Source: Isoetes taiwanensis (taxonomy: Eukaryota > Streptophyta > Lycopodiopsida > Isoetales > Isoetaceae). Taken from it: a DNA stretch of 64,000 nt. Under the pieces are notes generated by a model. That model did not search any database and was not told where the DNA came from. It worked only from the letters and a program-made list of their open reading frames with translations. The stretch covers positions 2,157,275 to 2,221,274 of the forward strand of contig JAJEKV010000020.1 in the NCBI GenBank assembly GCA_021234155.1, given 5' to 3'. The position numbers and the translations under genes are program-made. This document shows, one piece after another, positions 37,500 through 50,322 of the stretch (the stretch's first letter is position 1; each line of letters opens with the position of its first letter).

Positions 37500-38213
37500 A
37501 AACCCGAGGGTAATGATCAAAATGGAGGTAGATGTAGAATGTTACTCCGCCAAAGAGGGCACACCATCCAATGCGCATGGGGAAGCATAGCACCGGGTCA
37601 TGCCTAGCATACGCCCGCCCGCACTAATCACCTATTACAATAGGTGAAAGACAAGTCCCCAGGGACCTCAACCAAGGCCAAATCCTGCAACAAACGAGAC
37701 CACTGGTCCCTCTCAAATCCCTGCACAAGCTGGGTGCCAGAACCAGAGCGATCTTCTACTCGCTCTACCATATTGAAATCCCCTAACAACAACCAAGCAA
37801 CCTGCAACCCACCAAGGGCTCGCAACTTATTCCGGACTGTGGCCCACAAAGCACCCCGCTGAGAAGGCTGATTAGGGGCATAAACATTAACAATCCCCCA
37901 CTCTTGCCCGCCCTCCAACCACTTAATTATTGCCCACCGACCAAACCCATGCTGCTGCAGAGTATGTGACCTGCACATCCATCTTCCAAGCAATAAGAGT
38001 ACCCCCACTAGTCCGCCCAGAAGAAGAAGCAATAAAGCCAAACTGCCTACCAACCATATTCATGAGCCTGGACATATCACCCCTGTGACACTTATGCTCC
38101 TGAATGCAAACAATATCAGGACGCAACTGCCGAAGTGCCAAAGAAACACGGGCCCTCTTACTACTAGAGGACCGCACCCCCCGCACATTCCAACTGAGGA
38201 TCGACCTATTCAT
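37500..38213 (-). pseudogene. LINE AP-endonuclease domain, copy A
   Basis: The start ATG at 38213 gives RSILSWNVRGVRSSSSKRAR and DIVCIQEHKCH, the N-terminal Asn and Glu active-site regions of APE-type endonucleases. 38053-37628 continues in another frame with WAIIKWLEGGQEWGIVNVYAPN and LLLGDFNMV. One or more frameshifts. Confidence 0.85.
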
Positions 38214-41150
38214 CCCAGAGGAGAAGTGTCCAGCCCCACATGCCTACCCACCAGGCCATCAGCCCACTCCACAGAGTCAGCATCTAGAGCCAGAGGATTA
38301 ATCACAGCAATGTGACCCACAGCCGCTCGTGATATTCCACTTCCAACACGTGTTGGAAGTCCCCCAGGCACCTCCACAAAGTCATGGGCCACAACTCGTG
38401 ATATTCCACTTCCAACACGTGTTGGAAGTCCCCCAGGCACCTCCATAGAGTCATGGGCCACACTAGTCTCTACCTCCAACCGGGTTGCTCCAGCCACCTC
38501 ATGCTCAGCACATAATTGCTCTTTGGGACATCCTCGCCAGGATCACTAGCCCCTCGCCACAACCCCCGTCCCTCGGATCTAGCCACAACCAAATCATCCG
38601 AGCCCTCCCCGAGCCACCACGTCCCCTAGCCCCGCCATCAAAGGGGCCCGGCCCGGCAAGCACTTTGCCCGGCCTCGTCCCACACCACCTCTCTCAACCA
38701 CACCACCTCGTCCAACTCCACTCCATCGCACCACGGAGTCCTCGCTGTGACCTCGAACCGAGGAATCCCGGGCCCCTGCATCAACACCTGCAACCCCTAC
38801 CACATCACAAGCACCCGGCAGGACTAGCGGGATCATCAACGGGGTCAAATGGTAGCACAATAGATGGAAACATCCGCCCGAATCTCGAGCCATTCAAAAG
38901 CTTCAATCGGAAAAGAAAATGCCGGGGACCACTACGCCTTTGGAAGAGAAGTGGGCACAGTCGCAGCAAAAGCGAGAGCAACCACGGATCTTGGGGACTG
39001 CACAATAGAATGAGCCAAATATACACCCGGCCATTGGCCATAGAAACCAAGAAATCGGGCACCATCGGTCGAGGAAGATCCTGAATCTGAACCAACACGG
39101 GATTTTAACCATTTGTCAAAAGAACCGGTGGACATTCTTTGGAATATAATACTGATACAACACATATGAATCACCTAACGTATCCACCCCCCGACTAACC
39201 AATTGCCGCACAGAAGACTCAGCCTCAAACATGATTAGGAAGAAATTATTTGGTAAGAATTTCAGGGACTGATACCTGGGCAAACCAATCCGCCTCAGAT
39301 GTCCAGCAAGCCAAGAGCGATCAGAAATGAGGGTAATGATCAGAAATGGAGGTAGACAGAATGTTACTCCGGCGCAAAGAGGGCACACCATCCAATGCGC
39401 ATGGGGAAGCATAGCACCGGTCATGCCTAGCATACGCCCGGCCCGCACCAATCTGCCTATTACAATAGGTGAAAGACAAGTCCCCAGGGACCTCAACCAA
39501 GGCCAAATCCTGCAACAAACGAGACCACTGGTCCCTCTCAAATCCCTGCACAAGCTGGGTGCCAGAACCAGAGCGATCTTCTACTCGCTCTACCATATTG
39601 AAATCCCCTAACAACAACCAAGCAACCCGCAACCCACCAAGGGCTGCAGAACTTATTCCTGGATCAGGCCCACAAAGCACCCCTTGACCGAGAAGGCTGA
39701 TTAGGGGCATAAACATTAACAATCCCCCACTCTTGCCCGCCCTCCAACCACTTAATTATTGCCCACCGACCAAACCTCATCACTTCAGCAGAGTATGTGA
39801 CCGCACATCCATCTTCCAAGCAATAAGAGTACCCCCCACTAGTCCGCCCGGAAGAAGAAGCAATAAAGCCAAACCGCCTACCAACCATATTCATGAGCCT
39901 GACATATCACCCCTCAGTGACACTTATGCTCCCCGAATGCAAACAATATCGACGAATCTGCCGGTGCCAAAAGAAACACGGGCCCTCTTACTACTAGAGG
40001 ACCGCACCCCGCACATTCCAACCGAGGATCGACCTATTCATCCCGGAGGAGAAGTGTCCAGCCCCACATGCCTACCCACCGTGCCATCAGCCCACTCCAA
40101 TCGAAGTCGAAGATCTAGAGCCGGAGGATTAATCACGCGGCAATGTGACCCACGGCCGCTCTCGTGATATTCCACTTCCAACACGTGTTGGAAGTCCCCT
40201 GTGCACCTCCACAAAGTCATGGGCCACAACTTCGTGATATTCCACTTCCAACACGTGTTGGAAGTCCCCTGTGCACCTCCATAGAGTCATGGGCCACACT
40301 AGTCTCTACCTCCAACCGGGTTGCTCCAGCCACCTCATGCTCAAGACATACCGCTCTTCGGGACATCCTCGGCCAGGGATCACCAGCCCCTCGCCACAAC
40401 CCCGTCCCCTCGATCTAGCCACAACCAAATCATCCGAGCCCTCCCCGAGCCACCACGCCCCTAGCCCCGCCATCAAAGGGCGGCCAGCGAGAAGCTTCGC
40501 CCCGCCTCGTCCCCACACCACCTCTCCCAACCACACCACCTCGCCCAACTCCACTCCACCGCACCACGGAGTCCTTCACCTGGACCTCCTCGAACCGAGG
40601 AATCCCGGGCCTCGCATCAACACCTCGCAACCCCTACCACATCACAAGCACCAGCCAGGACTAGCGGGATCATCACCGGGTCAAATGGTAGCACAATAGA
40701 TGGAAACATCCGCCGAATCTCAGAGCCATTCAAAAGCTTCAATCGGAAAAGAAAATGCCAGGGACCACTACGCACTGGAAGAGAAGTGGGCACAGGCTGC
40801 AAAGCAGGCAGAGCAACACAGATCTTGGGGACCTGCACAATAGAATGAGCCAAATATACACCCAGGCCATTGGCCATAGAAACCAAGAAATCGAGGGCAC
40901 CATCGGTCGAGGAAGATCCGAATCTGGAACCAACACGGATTTTAACCATTTGTCAAAGAACCGGTGGACATTGCTGGAATATAATACTGATACAACACAT
41001 ATGAATCACCTAACGTATCCACCCCCCGACTAACCAATTGCCGCACAGAAGACTCAGCCTCAAACATGATTAGGAAGAAATTATTTGGTAAGAATTTCGA
41101 GGATCTGACACTGGCAAACCAATCCGCCTCGGATGTCCAAAGAAGCCAAG
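37517..41150 (-). repeat. 1.8-kb tandem duplication within the LINE
   Basis: 37517-39300 and 39347-41150 are the same segment (endonuclease plus ORF1) in the same orientation, offset about 1.83 kb. Example landmarks: GAGGGCACACCATCCAATGC at about 37556 and 39381; AAGAAATTATTTGGTAAGAA at about 39240 and 41075. Differences are mostly 1-4-base indels or swaps, many at CAG/CTG or CCGG sites. Confidence 0.9.
38329..38466. repeat. Two-unit minisatellite with a CACGTG palindrome (repeated at 40163-40300)
   Basis: A 68-70-bp unit occurs twice here and twice in the second LINE copy. Each holds the perfect palindrome CTTCCAACACGTGTTGGAAG: 38340-38359, 38409-38428, 40175-40194, 40245-40264. Confidence 0.88.
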
Positions 41151-41934
41151 AGCTAAACCTCCTCGTGTCCAATATGTAACCCGTGAAATAGCCCAACACC
41201 GCAAATGAAACTAGATTCTCAATGGTCCGAACATGCCCGGTATGATCAATATCTATCCATGGAGTCTCCGGAAGAGTCACGCAAGTCAACAGAGTGATGA
41301 TCCTCCACAAACTTCGAGCTTCTTGAACACGGGCGGTTCTACACTCCCGAGCCTTGCGCTTAATCCAATCTGAAAACCCCTACCGAAAGTGATGCGAAAG
41401 CAACAAGTGTCATTGCTCCGCCAAAGTAGGCGCCGACAGATTTGGGGCTGCCACCGCACCCCGAGAGGTATCCGAGAGGCACCCCAGGAGACACATCAGC
41501 TACATGCACCCTAGAAGAGGGCATCACCAGCAAGTGATTCCTTCCCAAGCACAGGCGAGGGGCATCACAGATGCAGCCTTTCCAAGGGGCATGCTTGATG
41601 GAATCAAGACCGGAGTCTCCAAAACACAATCTACTTGGGTCTCAGAATTATATTGAGAGGAAGAGCAATCCACATACCTCTCAACCGAAGGGGATTCCAA
41701 GAGCTCCCTCATCTCTGCCACCAATTGCATGCCACTTCCTACAGCCCGCGCCTCTTCATGCATGCTGAGACCCACGCCCTTCCCCTTTACTGGAGGATTC
41801 TTTCTCCTCGCCATCTCCCTTGGCTTCAGCCCCAAGCCATGAGGCTCAATCGAGCCCCCATCAGCCTGTCTGGCAGGAGCCATGTCATCCGGACCAGTCC
41901 GCAAATCAGCTGTTTGCAGCAACCAGCATTGAGA

Positions 41935-44105
41935 TGGATTCTTGGGGTGAGCAAGTCTTCATTTTACAGATACTGGGAGCAGGTTAGAAAAGGGCACAGT
42001 TTGTTCCAACATGGTAATGCACTCACTTTGAAACCTAGAGCAAATACTCTCAAGGCCATTGCAGTCTTCGAGAGCTTTGTGAGATACATGTCTCAATCTA
42101 TGCCCCACAAGTCGAAGGTGAACGAGCACGGTGTGCGAGTGGTGCAAAGAGTGTTGCCACAACACTATATCCAAAAGGAGTGCCTTAAGGAGGTCAACTC
42201 CATCCTAGAAACTATTGGAGGTAGGCCTCTTTCTCAATCACATTTCAGCAAGTTATGGAGCACTCACTTCTCAGACGTGAGTGTCCTACAACACATGCCA
42301 TTCTCAAAGTGCAACACTTGCATTCAACTCAAGGATACACTTGCATCAACTGCAATAGAGAAAGAAAGAATGGCAATTAGGGAGCAATTTGCAGATCACC
42401 AAAGGGACCAAATATCATGTAGACAGTTGTATTGCAGTGGAGAACATTTTCTGAGATGCAACCGGACAAATTTTTGTGTATAATTCATGATAAGATGGAC
42501 CAACACAAGACTTTCTTGCCAAAGCTAGATCCTTTACCCAAGCGTTGTCAAAATGCTTTTCAGATGAAAGTAAGTCCGGTGTATTAACACATGGTCATGG
42601 AACCGGAACATATGGTCATTTTGTGCTTGATCTATGGAGAGATGATCCAAACTTCCATGTGAGCTCTATTTTCAAGTGCCCGAGAACACTAGAGAAAGGA
42701 TCGATAGAAGGGAGGAGGTATTCCCCTTCAAAGACCCATTTTTGAGGCTTTGATGGATGATCAACCGCTTTGTTACCAAAGGCGAGATAAAAAGCTCACA
42801 TCCAAGGTGTCTAGTGAATCAAGGAGGACTTGGGATGATTTCCCCTTACTTGAGAAATCAACTTGCGAGGAGCTATGTGTTCAGTTGGACAACCTGTTGG
42901 AAAGAAAACAAGAATAGATGGATGTTTGGGGCAATGTCATACTTGGACAAAGGCGGGGGAGTATTCAAAGTTGTGAAAGTGGGATTCATGATGGTTGGGC
43001 ATACACATGATGATATAGATGGATTCTTTGGAACTTTCTCCACCAAGCTCAAGAGAGAAAAACGTGACCACTCTCCACGAACTAATGGATGTGTTTGAGA
43101 GCTGCATTGACCCCAACCCAATGGCTTTCTTGATGGATGAGGTTGCAGATTGGAAATCATTTGTAGAAGGATACTTGCTAGATGGTAAGGACCAGGTTAT
43201 TGGGACACACAAAGCCACTTCAGTTCAAGTTTTGGGTTAGGGATGGAATACCAATCATGCAATATAAGTGGAGACCAGTGACAAGTTGTGGATGCCCAGT
43301 ACAAGGTATCGAGTTGTGGCAAAGGGTGTTCTGGCGGTGAAGTTCTCATTCCTAAAGGGCAGCCAAAACCACTACCTCCCTTCAAGACAGTCAAAGACTC
43401 TAGCCACCGGGTGAAGGGCATCAAGGATTACATAACACACCGGGATGATGTTCAAAATGGAAAGCACATCTCCACTCTTAAGAAAAATCAAATGGACTCC
43501 CTAATCAAGCAATCTTGGGAGAAAGTTGTGACATGCTTGGAAACCCGAACAGCCCATGTGGGAGGGAGCTAAGAGACGGGTTCTTGCCGTCAAAGATGGG
43601 AGGGTTCTCAAGGTGCAAGCACGTCTAAGAATGCTCACTTGGGTCCCAACAAGGGTTCCAAGTGGTTTGTGGGAAGTAAGGCCTCAAAGCCAAGTGGTTT
43701 GATCTTCCCGAGTGGGATCCCTTTGAGGACATCAAGGAAGGATACTTTGTGCTAGTAAGGCCTGATGATGAGGACTGTCCAATATGGTTAGGGGTGGCAC
43801 TCTCCTCGATGTAACCACCACTATGCCCGAAGGAGAGGAGTTGCGCCCGGATTCCAAATTCAATATTGGGAGCCTATTGGGAGACACAAGAAGGGCAACT
43901 TGAAGGAGCAATACACCGACTCTTGGGAGAAGAAGTGGAGGGCAAATCATGCTGACCATAAAGGAGGGGAATTGGTGGAGTGTGTGGTATGGTCATATCC
44001 AAGTTCTCACATTGCAAAGGACAACACACACAAGATCCCAAGAAGGGAGATGGACAAGGCCATGAGCAACCTCCATGCTATATCCCTGTATGAGGGTACA
44101 TAATA
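41935..44105 (+). pseudogene. Transposon-like gene (DUF7869-type), frameshifted
   Basis: A series of plus-strand frames forms one decayed protein. The first (41935-42483) has GVSKSSFYRYWEQV, a conserved GGRPLSQSHFSKLWSTHF and FSKCNTCIQLKD. Later pieces give LTHGHGTGTYGHFVLDLW (42600), QLDNCWKENKNRWMFG-like sequence (42885), VVKVGFMMVGHTHDDIDGFF (42970-43030) and LHELMDVFESCIDPNP. This layout resembles proteins with a DUF7869 domain, found in multicopy in bryophytes, algae and invertebrates and suspected to be transposases; I recall this rather than having searched it. At least four frameshifts. The 5' end is cut where the LINE abuts. Confidence 0.55.
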
Positions 44106-44429
44106 TTGAGAAGTTTGAAAACTTTCTCAACTAGTGGTTTGTAAAATTTATGAGGAAAACAAGTAACCCAATTCTATGTGTGTCATGTGTAATTCTATTC
44201 AAGCAATCAATTCAGAAATTTCTTTTATGGTGTGTGAGTCCCATTTTCAGTCCGAGTCCCAAAATTCAAGATTTGTCCCACTTTAATTAAATACGACTTT
44301 TATGCCTGATATGATCAAGGCTATTATAATGGTATAGTTGCTAATTTTCTTCAATTGCGGAGAACTAATTTGTTGGATAGTGCAGTATCAGACCATATCC
44401 ACAATGGTTCTCTACTGCACAACCTTCCT

Positions 44430-47120
44430 GTCGAAGAGCTACAACAACTTACTGCAAACTCAATACTAAGCACCGAAGGATAGTGAATTCCTTGCAGGTT
44501 GTAGGAATGTCTGGTCTCAAAAATTCTCTCGTATTGGTGGTATGGCTGGTGTTGTCGCTGCTCTTAGGGATGTCAAATCCTTTGCAAAGCAAAGGGGTCA
44601 TGCGCATGTGGTCCAGGCTAGAGACCAATTAACCGAGTTGTATCAGAAATCTCTTGCCTCTTCTTCTAGTATTAAGAAGAAAGCAATCTTAATGGAGATT
44701 GAAACCATTGAGCAGCTCATATGAACCAAACTAGGATAAAGGCTGGACTGGAATGGTTTAGGTCTGATGATAGATGCTCTCACTTCTTTTTTGCGGGCTG
44801 CTAAGAGAAGGCGTATGATGGCCTCTATTAACTTCCTTATTTTGCATGATGGTTCGGAGATTTTTGAGCTAGTCCTTCTTTGCCAAACATCAGCTACCCT
44901 TTCATGAGCATACACAATCTGCAGTCTTGTCGAAGGTATACCCCATAATGTCCGCAGAGCAACGTGCACACCTAGAATAAGATGTCACCATCAATGACTT
45001 ACATTCAACTGCGTATCTTTTAAAGAAAGACAAATGCCCTAGTTTAGATGGTCTTTCAGTGGGATTTTCTCAGAAATATTAGGATTAGTTGGGTTGCAAT
45101 CTCTACAATACTTTTTGTGAGTTTTATAGGTTCAAAAGTTTGGATAAAATTCTAAATGCTGACTGCATTTCTCTTATTCCTAACTGTAAGGAGCCGAAAA
45201 CAATATACGACTGACATCCTATTACATTACTGTATTCTCTATTATAAAATATTTGCTAAGGCCCTTGCAGATAAAGTATGTGATGTCTTGGTTGATTCAT
45301 TAGCTCCGCTTTTATTTACAATAGTAGCTGATGTCCTTTCACATTTACTTGCTAAGATAGTCCAAGATGGGATCGTGCAGGGTCTTACTATAGAGGGATG
45401 GTTCACTGGAAATTTGTAACCAGTATGTCGATGATATATTCCTCTTTCTTGTTGCTGATTTGGACAATCTTCAGAATGCAAAGCTTCTTCTTGATACTTT
45501 TTCCTTAGCATCTGGAGTTCTTGTTGGTTGGCTGAAGTGTTTTACCTCATGGACGCTTCATGATGTAGTGCCTCCTTGTGTTGTTGATTTCCCATGGACG
45601 GTGCTGCCTCATGTGAAGGCTACTAAACTTCTCGGTATTCCTGTGGGAATTACTGCTAAGCTTTCTATGTCAGCGCGGATAACTGTTGCTAAGAATGTAT
45701 TAAGTACTCTTATGTTTATATGGCTTCTGCTCTTCTGGCTTCTTGGGCAAAATTTCAGGTAATAGTTACCATTGTCTGTAACTTTATCTGGGGTGGGAAA
45801 GCATGTTGCAATGAAGATTGCATGGTCCAAATGCACTAGGACAAAATGGCTTGGGTATGATAGACTTCCATTTACAAAGTAAGATTATGATTTCTAAGTT
45901 CATCCGGAGGATTCTTAAGGATATGTTTGATTCACCTGGATCGCAGTTGGTGAAACAGTCGCTTGCATATTATGTTCCTTTTGGAAAAGCTTCATTAAAA
46001 TCTCTTCTTTCTTGGAGTCTCTTTTATCAGATACCCCCCTTTTCTTAATGCCTCCCTTTTTCTAAAAGGCTTGTTGGAGCCTTGGAAGACGGTACAAACT
46101 TTATTTCGTCTATTGCCTGTCATCAGCTATGTGCTCCTTGTTGCTAGGTACCTGTGGAAAATAATCTCCCGCTTTGTGCCTCAGTTCATCCATTGACTTA
46201 GCGATGTTGGAGGTCAGCAGGAATCTTAACTGTTGCGGCATGGTATGATTCTGGTCAGTTAGTGATCTAGGAGGGCTTTCAAACAAATTCTTGTTGTCTC
46301 GATGGGGCAGACCTATTTGGCAAAAGGTCGTTGTTACTCTGCCACTTATTGCTCCAGAGCCTATTGAAGAGTGCACGTGGATCTCCCACCAAAGTTTTCA
46401 CAAGCACGTGCTCTGAACTCTATGTATAAGCTACTTATTAATGGCGATATCCTTTCACCATCCACTAAGTGGTCCCTTCAGCTCCTGCCTCATAGTTGAA
46501 GATGTGTGCGGACTTGGGCTTGGGATAAACTACTTCATCATAAGATGGTTGTGATGTGGTGGCAGATTCTCCATATGTCAATGTGCTTGTCCACAGATTT
46601 GATCCTCGAGTGTCAGCATTCTGCCCACTGTACAAGCAAAGGGACAAGATTATTGAGTACTGTTTCTTTTTGTGTGACCACCTTTAGCCAGTTTGATCTT
46701 GGCTGCTTTGTCTTTTTCATGTGATATTGGCAAGTTAGAAGTCTCTTGGCTATTTATCTGAATACTTGGAATAAGTTGCGAAGTCAGGCCTTTCACTTGG
46801 CATCAGGATGATGGTTGTGGTCTATCTGGACGCGCAGAAGATTGTGTATTTTTAAGGGCTTGGATACTCCTCCTGTCGTTGTCCTCCAGGACGCTCAAGA
46901 TAGAATTGCTAAGGCCTACCATTGCTCTTTGCTTGCTCCTATCAAGCATCAATTGATCTTTGAGACTTATTTGAGTGTATTGTCTTTATGCATAGGTTCG
47001 TGATCCTACTCAGTAGATCATGATTGTCCTCTGAGATTTTAATCCGGCCTATGCAGTTGGATCTATCTTTTGGCTTAAACTTTCAATATAGTACATCCTT
47101 CAAAATAAATAAAAAATATT
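44430..47120 (+). pseudogene. Second LINE, plus strand, deleted and decayed
   Basis: Fragments of L1-type ORF2: a pre-RT linker (KAGLEWFRSDDRCSHFFFAG-like, 44730), KDKCPSLDGLSVGF (45030), KIFAKALADK (45250), then a jump to APLLFTIVADVLSHLL (45305), meaning the RT palm between them is deleted. Then DLDNLQNAKLLLDTFSLASG (45460) and TKLLGIPVGI (45625), which parallel the minus-strand LINE (LDTFSLASGILLNWGKC). An A-rich TTCAAAATAAATAAAAAA stretch near 47097-47115 is a likely 3' end. Confidence 0.8.
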
Positions 47121-49110
47121 TGTACCGTGCTTCCTTAGATGTGGATTCATATTTTCGAAGGATGGTTCATTCACTAGAGACCCATCTCTTTCCAGTTCTT
47201 AAAGCTCAAAAATATTGGAGGATACTAAAAAGCCAAAGTTCTCTTCATGACATGGGCAATGTCACTGGCATTTTCAAGATTAATTATCTAGGTGACTAAC
47301 TGTGGTACAATGCTGACTATTTATATTGTAATTTTATAGTCGTTTCGAAATTTAAATTGCTATGAAAAACTTGAATTCAAATAGTCTTTTAGTTTATTAG
47401 ACAATATATAGATAGACTAGTAACGGGTGCCCGACGTTGCCGAGCATAAATATGGTTTTATTTTTGAAATTGAACTTAAGTCCTTGCTTTCGCAAATGTG
47501 TTGCCTTTTGTAGCATTCGAATAATTAGTTGTTTCTTCTATATGTTCTACAAACCTTCACTTTTTGGACTTGATACTAAATAGGGGCATTAATGTATGTT
47601 GTGTGTTGGACAATGGACTTGCACTAAAAGATGGGCATTAATATATGTTGTATAACCGAAATCAGAATTCTGAGTAATTGCGAAGGAAAGTAGAGCTATA
47701 GGTTTATCTCTCTTAGTTATTGGATGAATGTATTGAGTCGATATATATGATTATTAAGTTTTGTAAATTTTTCTGATCATTGTCAGGCTTTGGCAATGAA
47801 AGCGTTACATTGGAGTTGGTATAGCGCGTTGGGAAGGGGATGGAGAGATATCAATTTAATTTTGTATTTTTAGTAGTATAGAGAATTTTGTAAATTTAAA
47901 ATTGATCTTAGATTTTGGAGAGAGAAAGGGAGGGGTTGATTAAAAAGCATGAAGGTTTCATTTGGCGAGAAGGCTTGGAACGGTCATAGGGTAGGGGATA
48001 GGATCTAAGAGTAAAGAAAATCCATGGGAGAGGTCATAGAAAAGGAGATGTGGATTGGACCCGGAATTTAAGCTTTCTAAAATAATAATTATAAATACAT
48101 TTCTTCAAGAATGTTGCACATATGCACTGCATGTTACAAAATAAGGTTGATCTATGATGATGCAAAAAAACTTGATGGGATATAAGTTCTTTTGCACGCA
48201 CTATATTCTATAGAGATGCTCCATCTTTGCAATTTCGAGTGGACATAAAGAACTTGTTAATGTTACCTGCTATCGATCAATGCTAATGGGGCCAGTCCGT
48301 TTTTCATTGTGGTTCATTTTTATATTCTTTGCGGTTCACATCATGGGAGTTAGCAATGGCGCCTCTAAACTATGTCATAGTCGGCACTGAATTTCATAAG
48401 CTCTTTGAATCTTATAGTTGCAACACTGATATTAATGATGCATGATAAGTTTGTACATACCAATAAGGTACACTTTCGTTAGTAACACAAAAATGGCACA
48501 CCTTTGTTATTAAAGCCAAAATACCATGAAACAAATAGCAACATATTATTGAGATAGATGATGTTGCTTTTCCATTGGCATAAACAATATCGTGTGAGCA
48601 TGTGCCTAATGCAAATGAACTTCAAAATTTCGATTTTCCAGATTGGCAAATACATGGTAGAGAGGAACCTATGGTTTATGTTTTGCATAGATAAGTAAAA
48701 GTATTAGTGTGAAAGATAGATGTTTGGGCATCTCTTAATTATTTGGTATGCCATTGACTTGTCAGCACAAATAACATGTGGAGACATTCTCGGAAAGCAT
48801 AGACTCAAACAATGAAAGATCTATCCCAAAAAAATTGAATCAAGGGGAACAATATGTGTCATAGCGACAGGATGATATAGTTCTCATGTGTATTTTCATT
48901 TCATCTTGCATCTAAGCTATCCACCACAATCGTGGTCCTCACCCTTTTAAACCAATATTTTGCAACATAATAGGCATTTGTTGTTCCGCACACATTTTTT
49001 GTTTTCTCGGGCAAAAATCTACTTTCTAGATCGAATCCTCAATTCCAACATCTTAAGCAGGCTCCTACGTAATGGCTTTGATACAGACCCTAAATGACAT
49101 ATGGAATGAA
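47121..49110. other. Intergenic, nothing recognised
   Basis: Short frames only. GGGCATTAAT(G/A)TATGTTGT recurs at about 47584 and 47633. No other structure was identified. Confidence 0.35.
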
Positions 49111-49234
49111 ATAATATTTGTCCAAAGAAACCATGGCTGATAATGGGGGTCAAGCTCACAACCAAGAATCGACGCTCAGGTCTTCCGGAATTGATCCAGA
49201 ATTGCAAGGAATACCCCGAATCTCACAAAAAGGC

Positions 49235-49372
49235 TTTTTAGTTATTCATTTCCGATCCATATCTTTCCGAATTACCTTGTTTTTTATTAGCCAGCTATTT
49301 CCATTTTTAGTTATTCATTTCCGATCCCTATCTTCCCAAGTTACCTTGTTTTTTATTAGCCAGCTATTTCCA
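49235..49372 (+). repeat. Tandem duplication, unit about 68 bp
   Basis: Two adjacent copies (about 49235-49302 and 49303-49371) share TTAGTTATTCATTTCCGATC and TTGTTTTTTATTAGCCAGCT. They lie inside an open 97-codon frame of unknown meaning. Confidence 0.85.
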
Positions 49373-50138
49373 GAAGAAAAAAGGGGTCTTTCCATCTATA
49401 TAAATATTTGAAGAAATTTGAACATTGGAGCCAACCTTGCTAAAGCCGTTGTTTCTGTCTATAGCATTCGACCCAGCTCTGTTCAGAGTCTTTATCCATG
49501 TCTAAGCTTTCAGAAACACTTGCCATAGCCGCTGAAACCCTTGCCATCAGCCATAGCCGCTGTTCTTTGATGATTTTGAAGTATGATCCTTTGTACATGA
49601 ACTGCTATTTGGAACCACAACATCAACGATAATGTTATTTCTTCTCGGCATCAAAGATAATGTTATTTCTGCAGAAAAGAAGGCAGACAAAATGTTTCTA
49701 ATTGCACGGTCATTTTATGGTGTATCAAACCAATCATTGCCTCTAGATGCGTTTGTTGAATGCTTACATTCCAACCATGCATATATAGAAAAGTTAAACA
49801 TTATCCAAAGATACAAAGTTACAGAGTAGCACATACCACATGAACTTCACCGTTCCGGAAGAGAAGCAAACTGCAAATTTGTTTAAAATACTTAATGTGA
49901 TGCATAATAGCAAGCCATTTCTGCCCCAAGCAAGAAGAAAGCTTCTTGCAAAATCTTGTACGACCAATTCTTTCGTCGACCCGCAATATAAAATAGAATA
50001 TAAGATTCCACCTTGCAAACAACAGAAAGAATGATATTCAAGCTGAAAAGGAACACGTTGATATCCCTCAAAGAGCAAAATATTAGTGACCTCCTTAAAT
50101 TCAAGATGTTAAAAGAAATATGCTAGGTAACAGTAAAC

Positions 50139-50322
50139 CAACACAAAATTGTTGCAAGTCCAATCCAATTATATTTTCCCACAACTCAAAGAGCATATTT
50201 TCTCAAGGTCCAAAGGAGAAACGTATTTGTCAACACAAAATTGTTGCAGGTCCAATCCAATTATATTTTCCCACAACTCAAAGAGCATATTTTCTCAAGG
50301 TGCAAAGGAGAAACGTATTTGT
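50139..50322 (+). repeat. 92-bp tandem duplication
   Basis: Copies 50139-50230 and 50231-50322 differ at about two positions (AAGTCC/AGGTCC, GGTCC/GGTGC). Near identity implies a recent event. Confidence 0.92.

Larger units (their letters stand above)
34301..41920 (-). mobile_element. L1-type LINE, nearly full length, internally duplicated and decayed
   Basis: The 3' end is marked by 13 T at 34301-34313 (poly-A on the element's strand, preceded by TTC). Reading the minus strand from 41.92 kb: ORF1 with a DUF4283-like segment (FLIMFEAESSVRQLV), an AP endonuclease (ILSWNVRGVRS, RPDIVCIQEHK), reverse transcriptase (KCPGLDGIPVEF near 36820, GVRQGCPLAPFLF near 36270, GFADDTFLF near 36130), and a C-terminal zinc-binding region towards 34430. 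ORF1 and endonuclease segments are present twice in tandem (see separate entry). Many frameshifts break ORF2. The 5' end abuts the transposon-like gene at 41.93 kb. Confidence 0.88.

Noticed and set aside
38485-39084. A 199-codon Pro/Ser-rich plus-strand frame
   Set aside because: Antisense to LINE ORF1; the proline richness is a by-product of GC-rich reverse-strand coding sequence.
47400-47440. GGGTGCCCGACGTTGCCG word resembling a retroelement 3' region
   Set aside because: Too short and no neighbouring domains to name an element.
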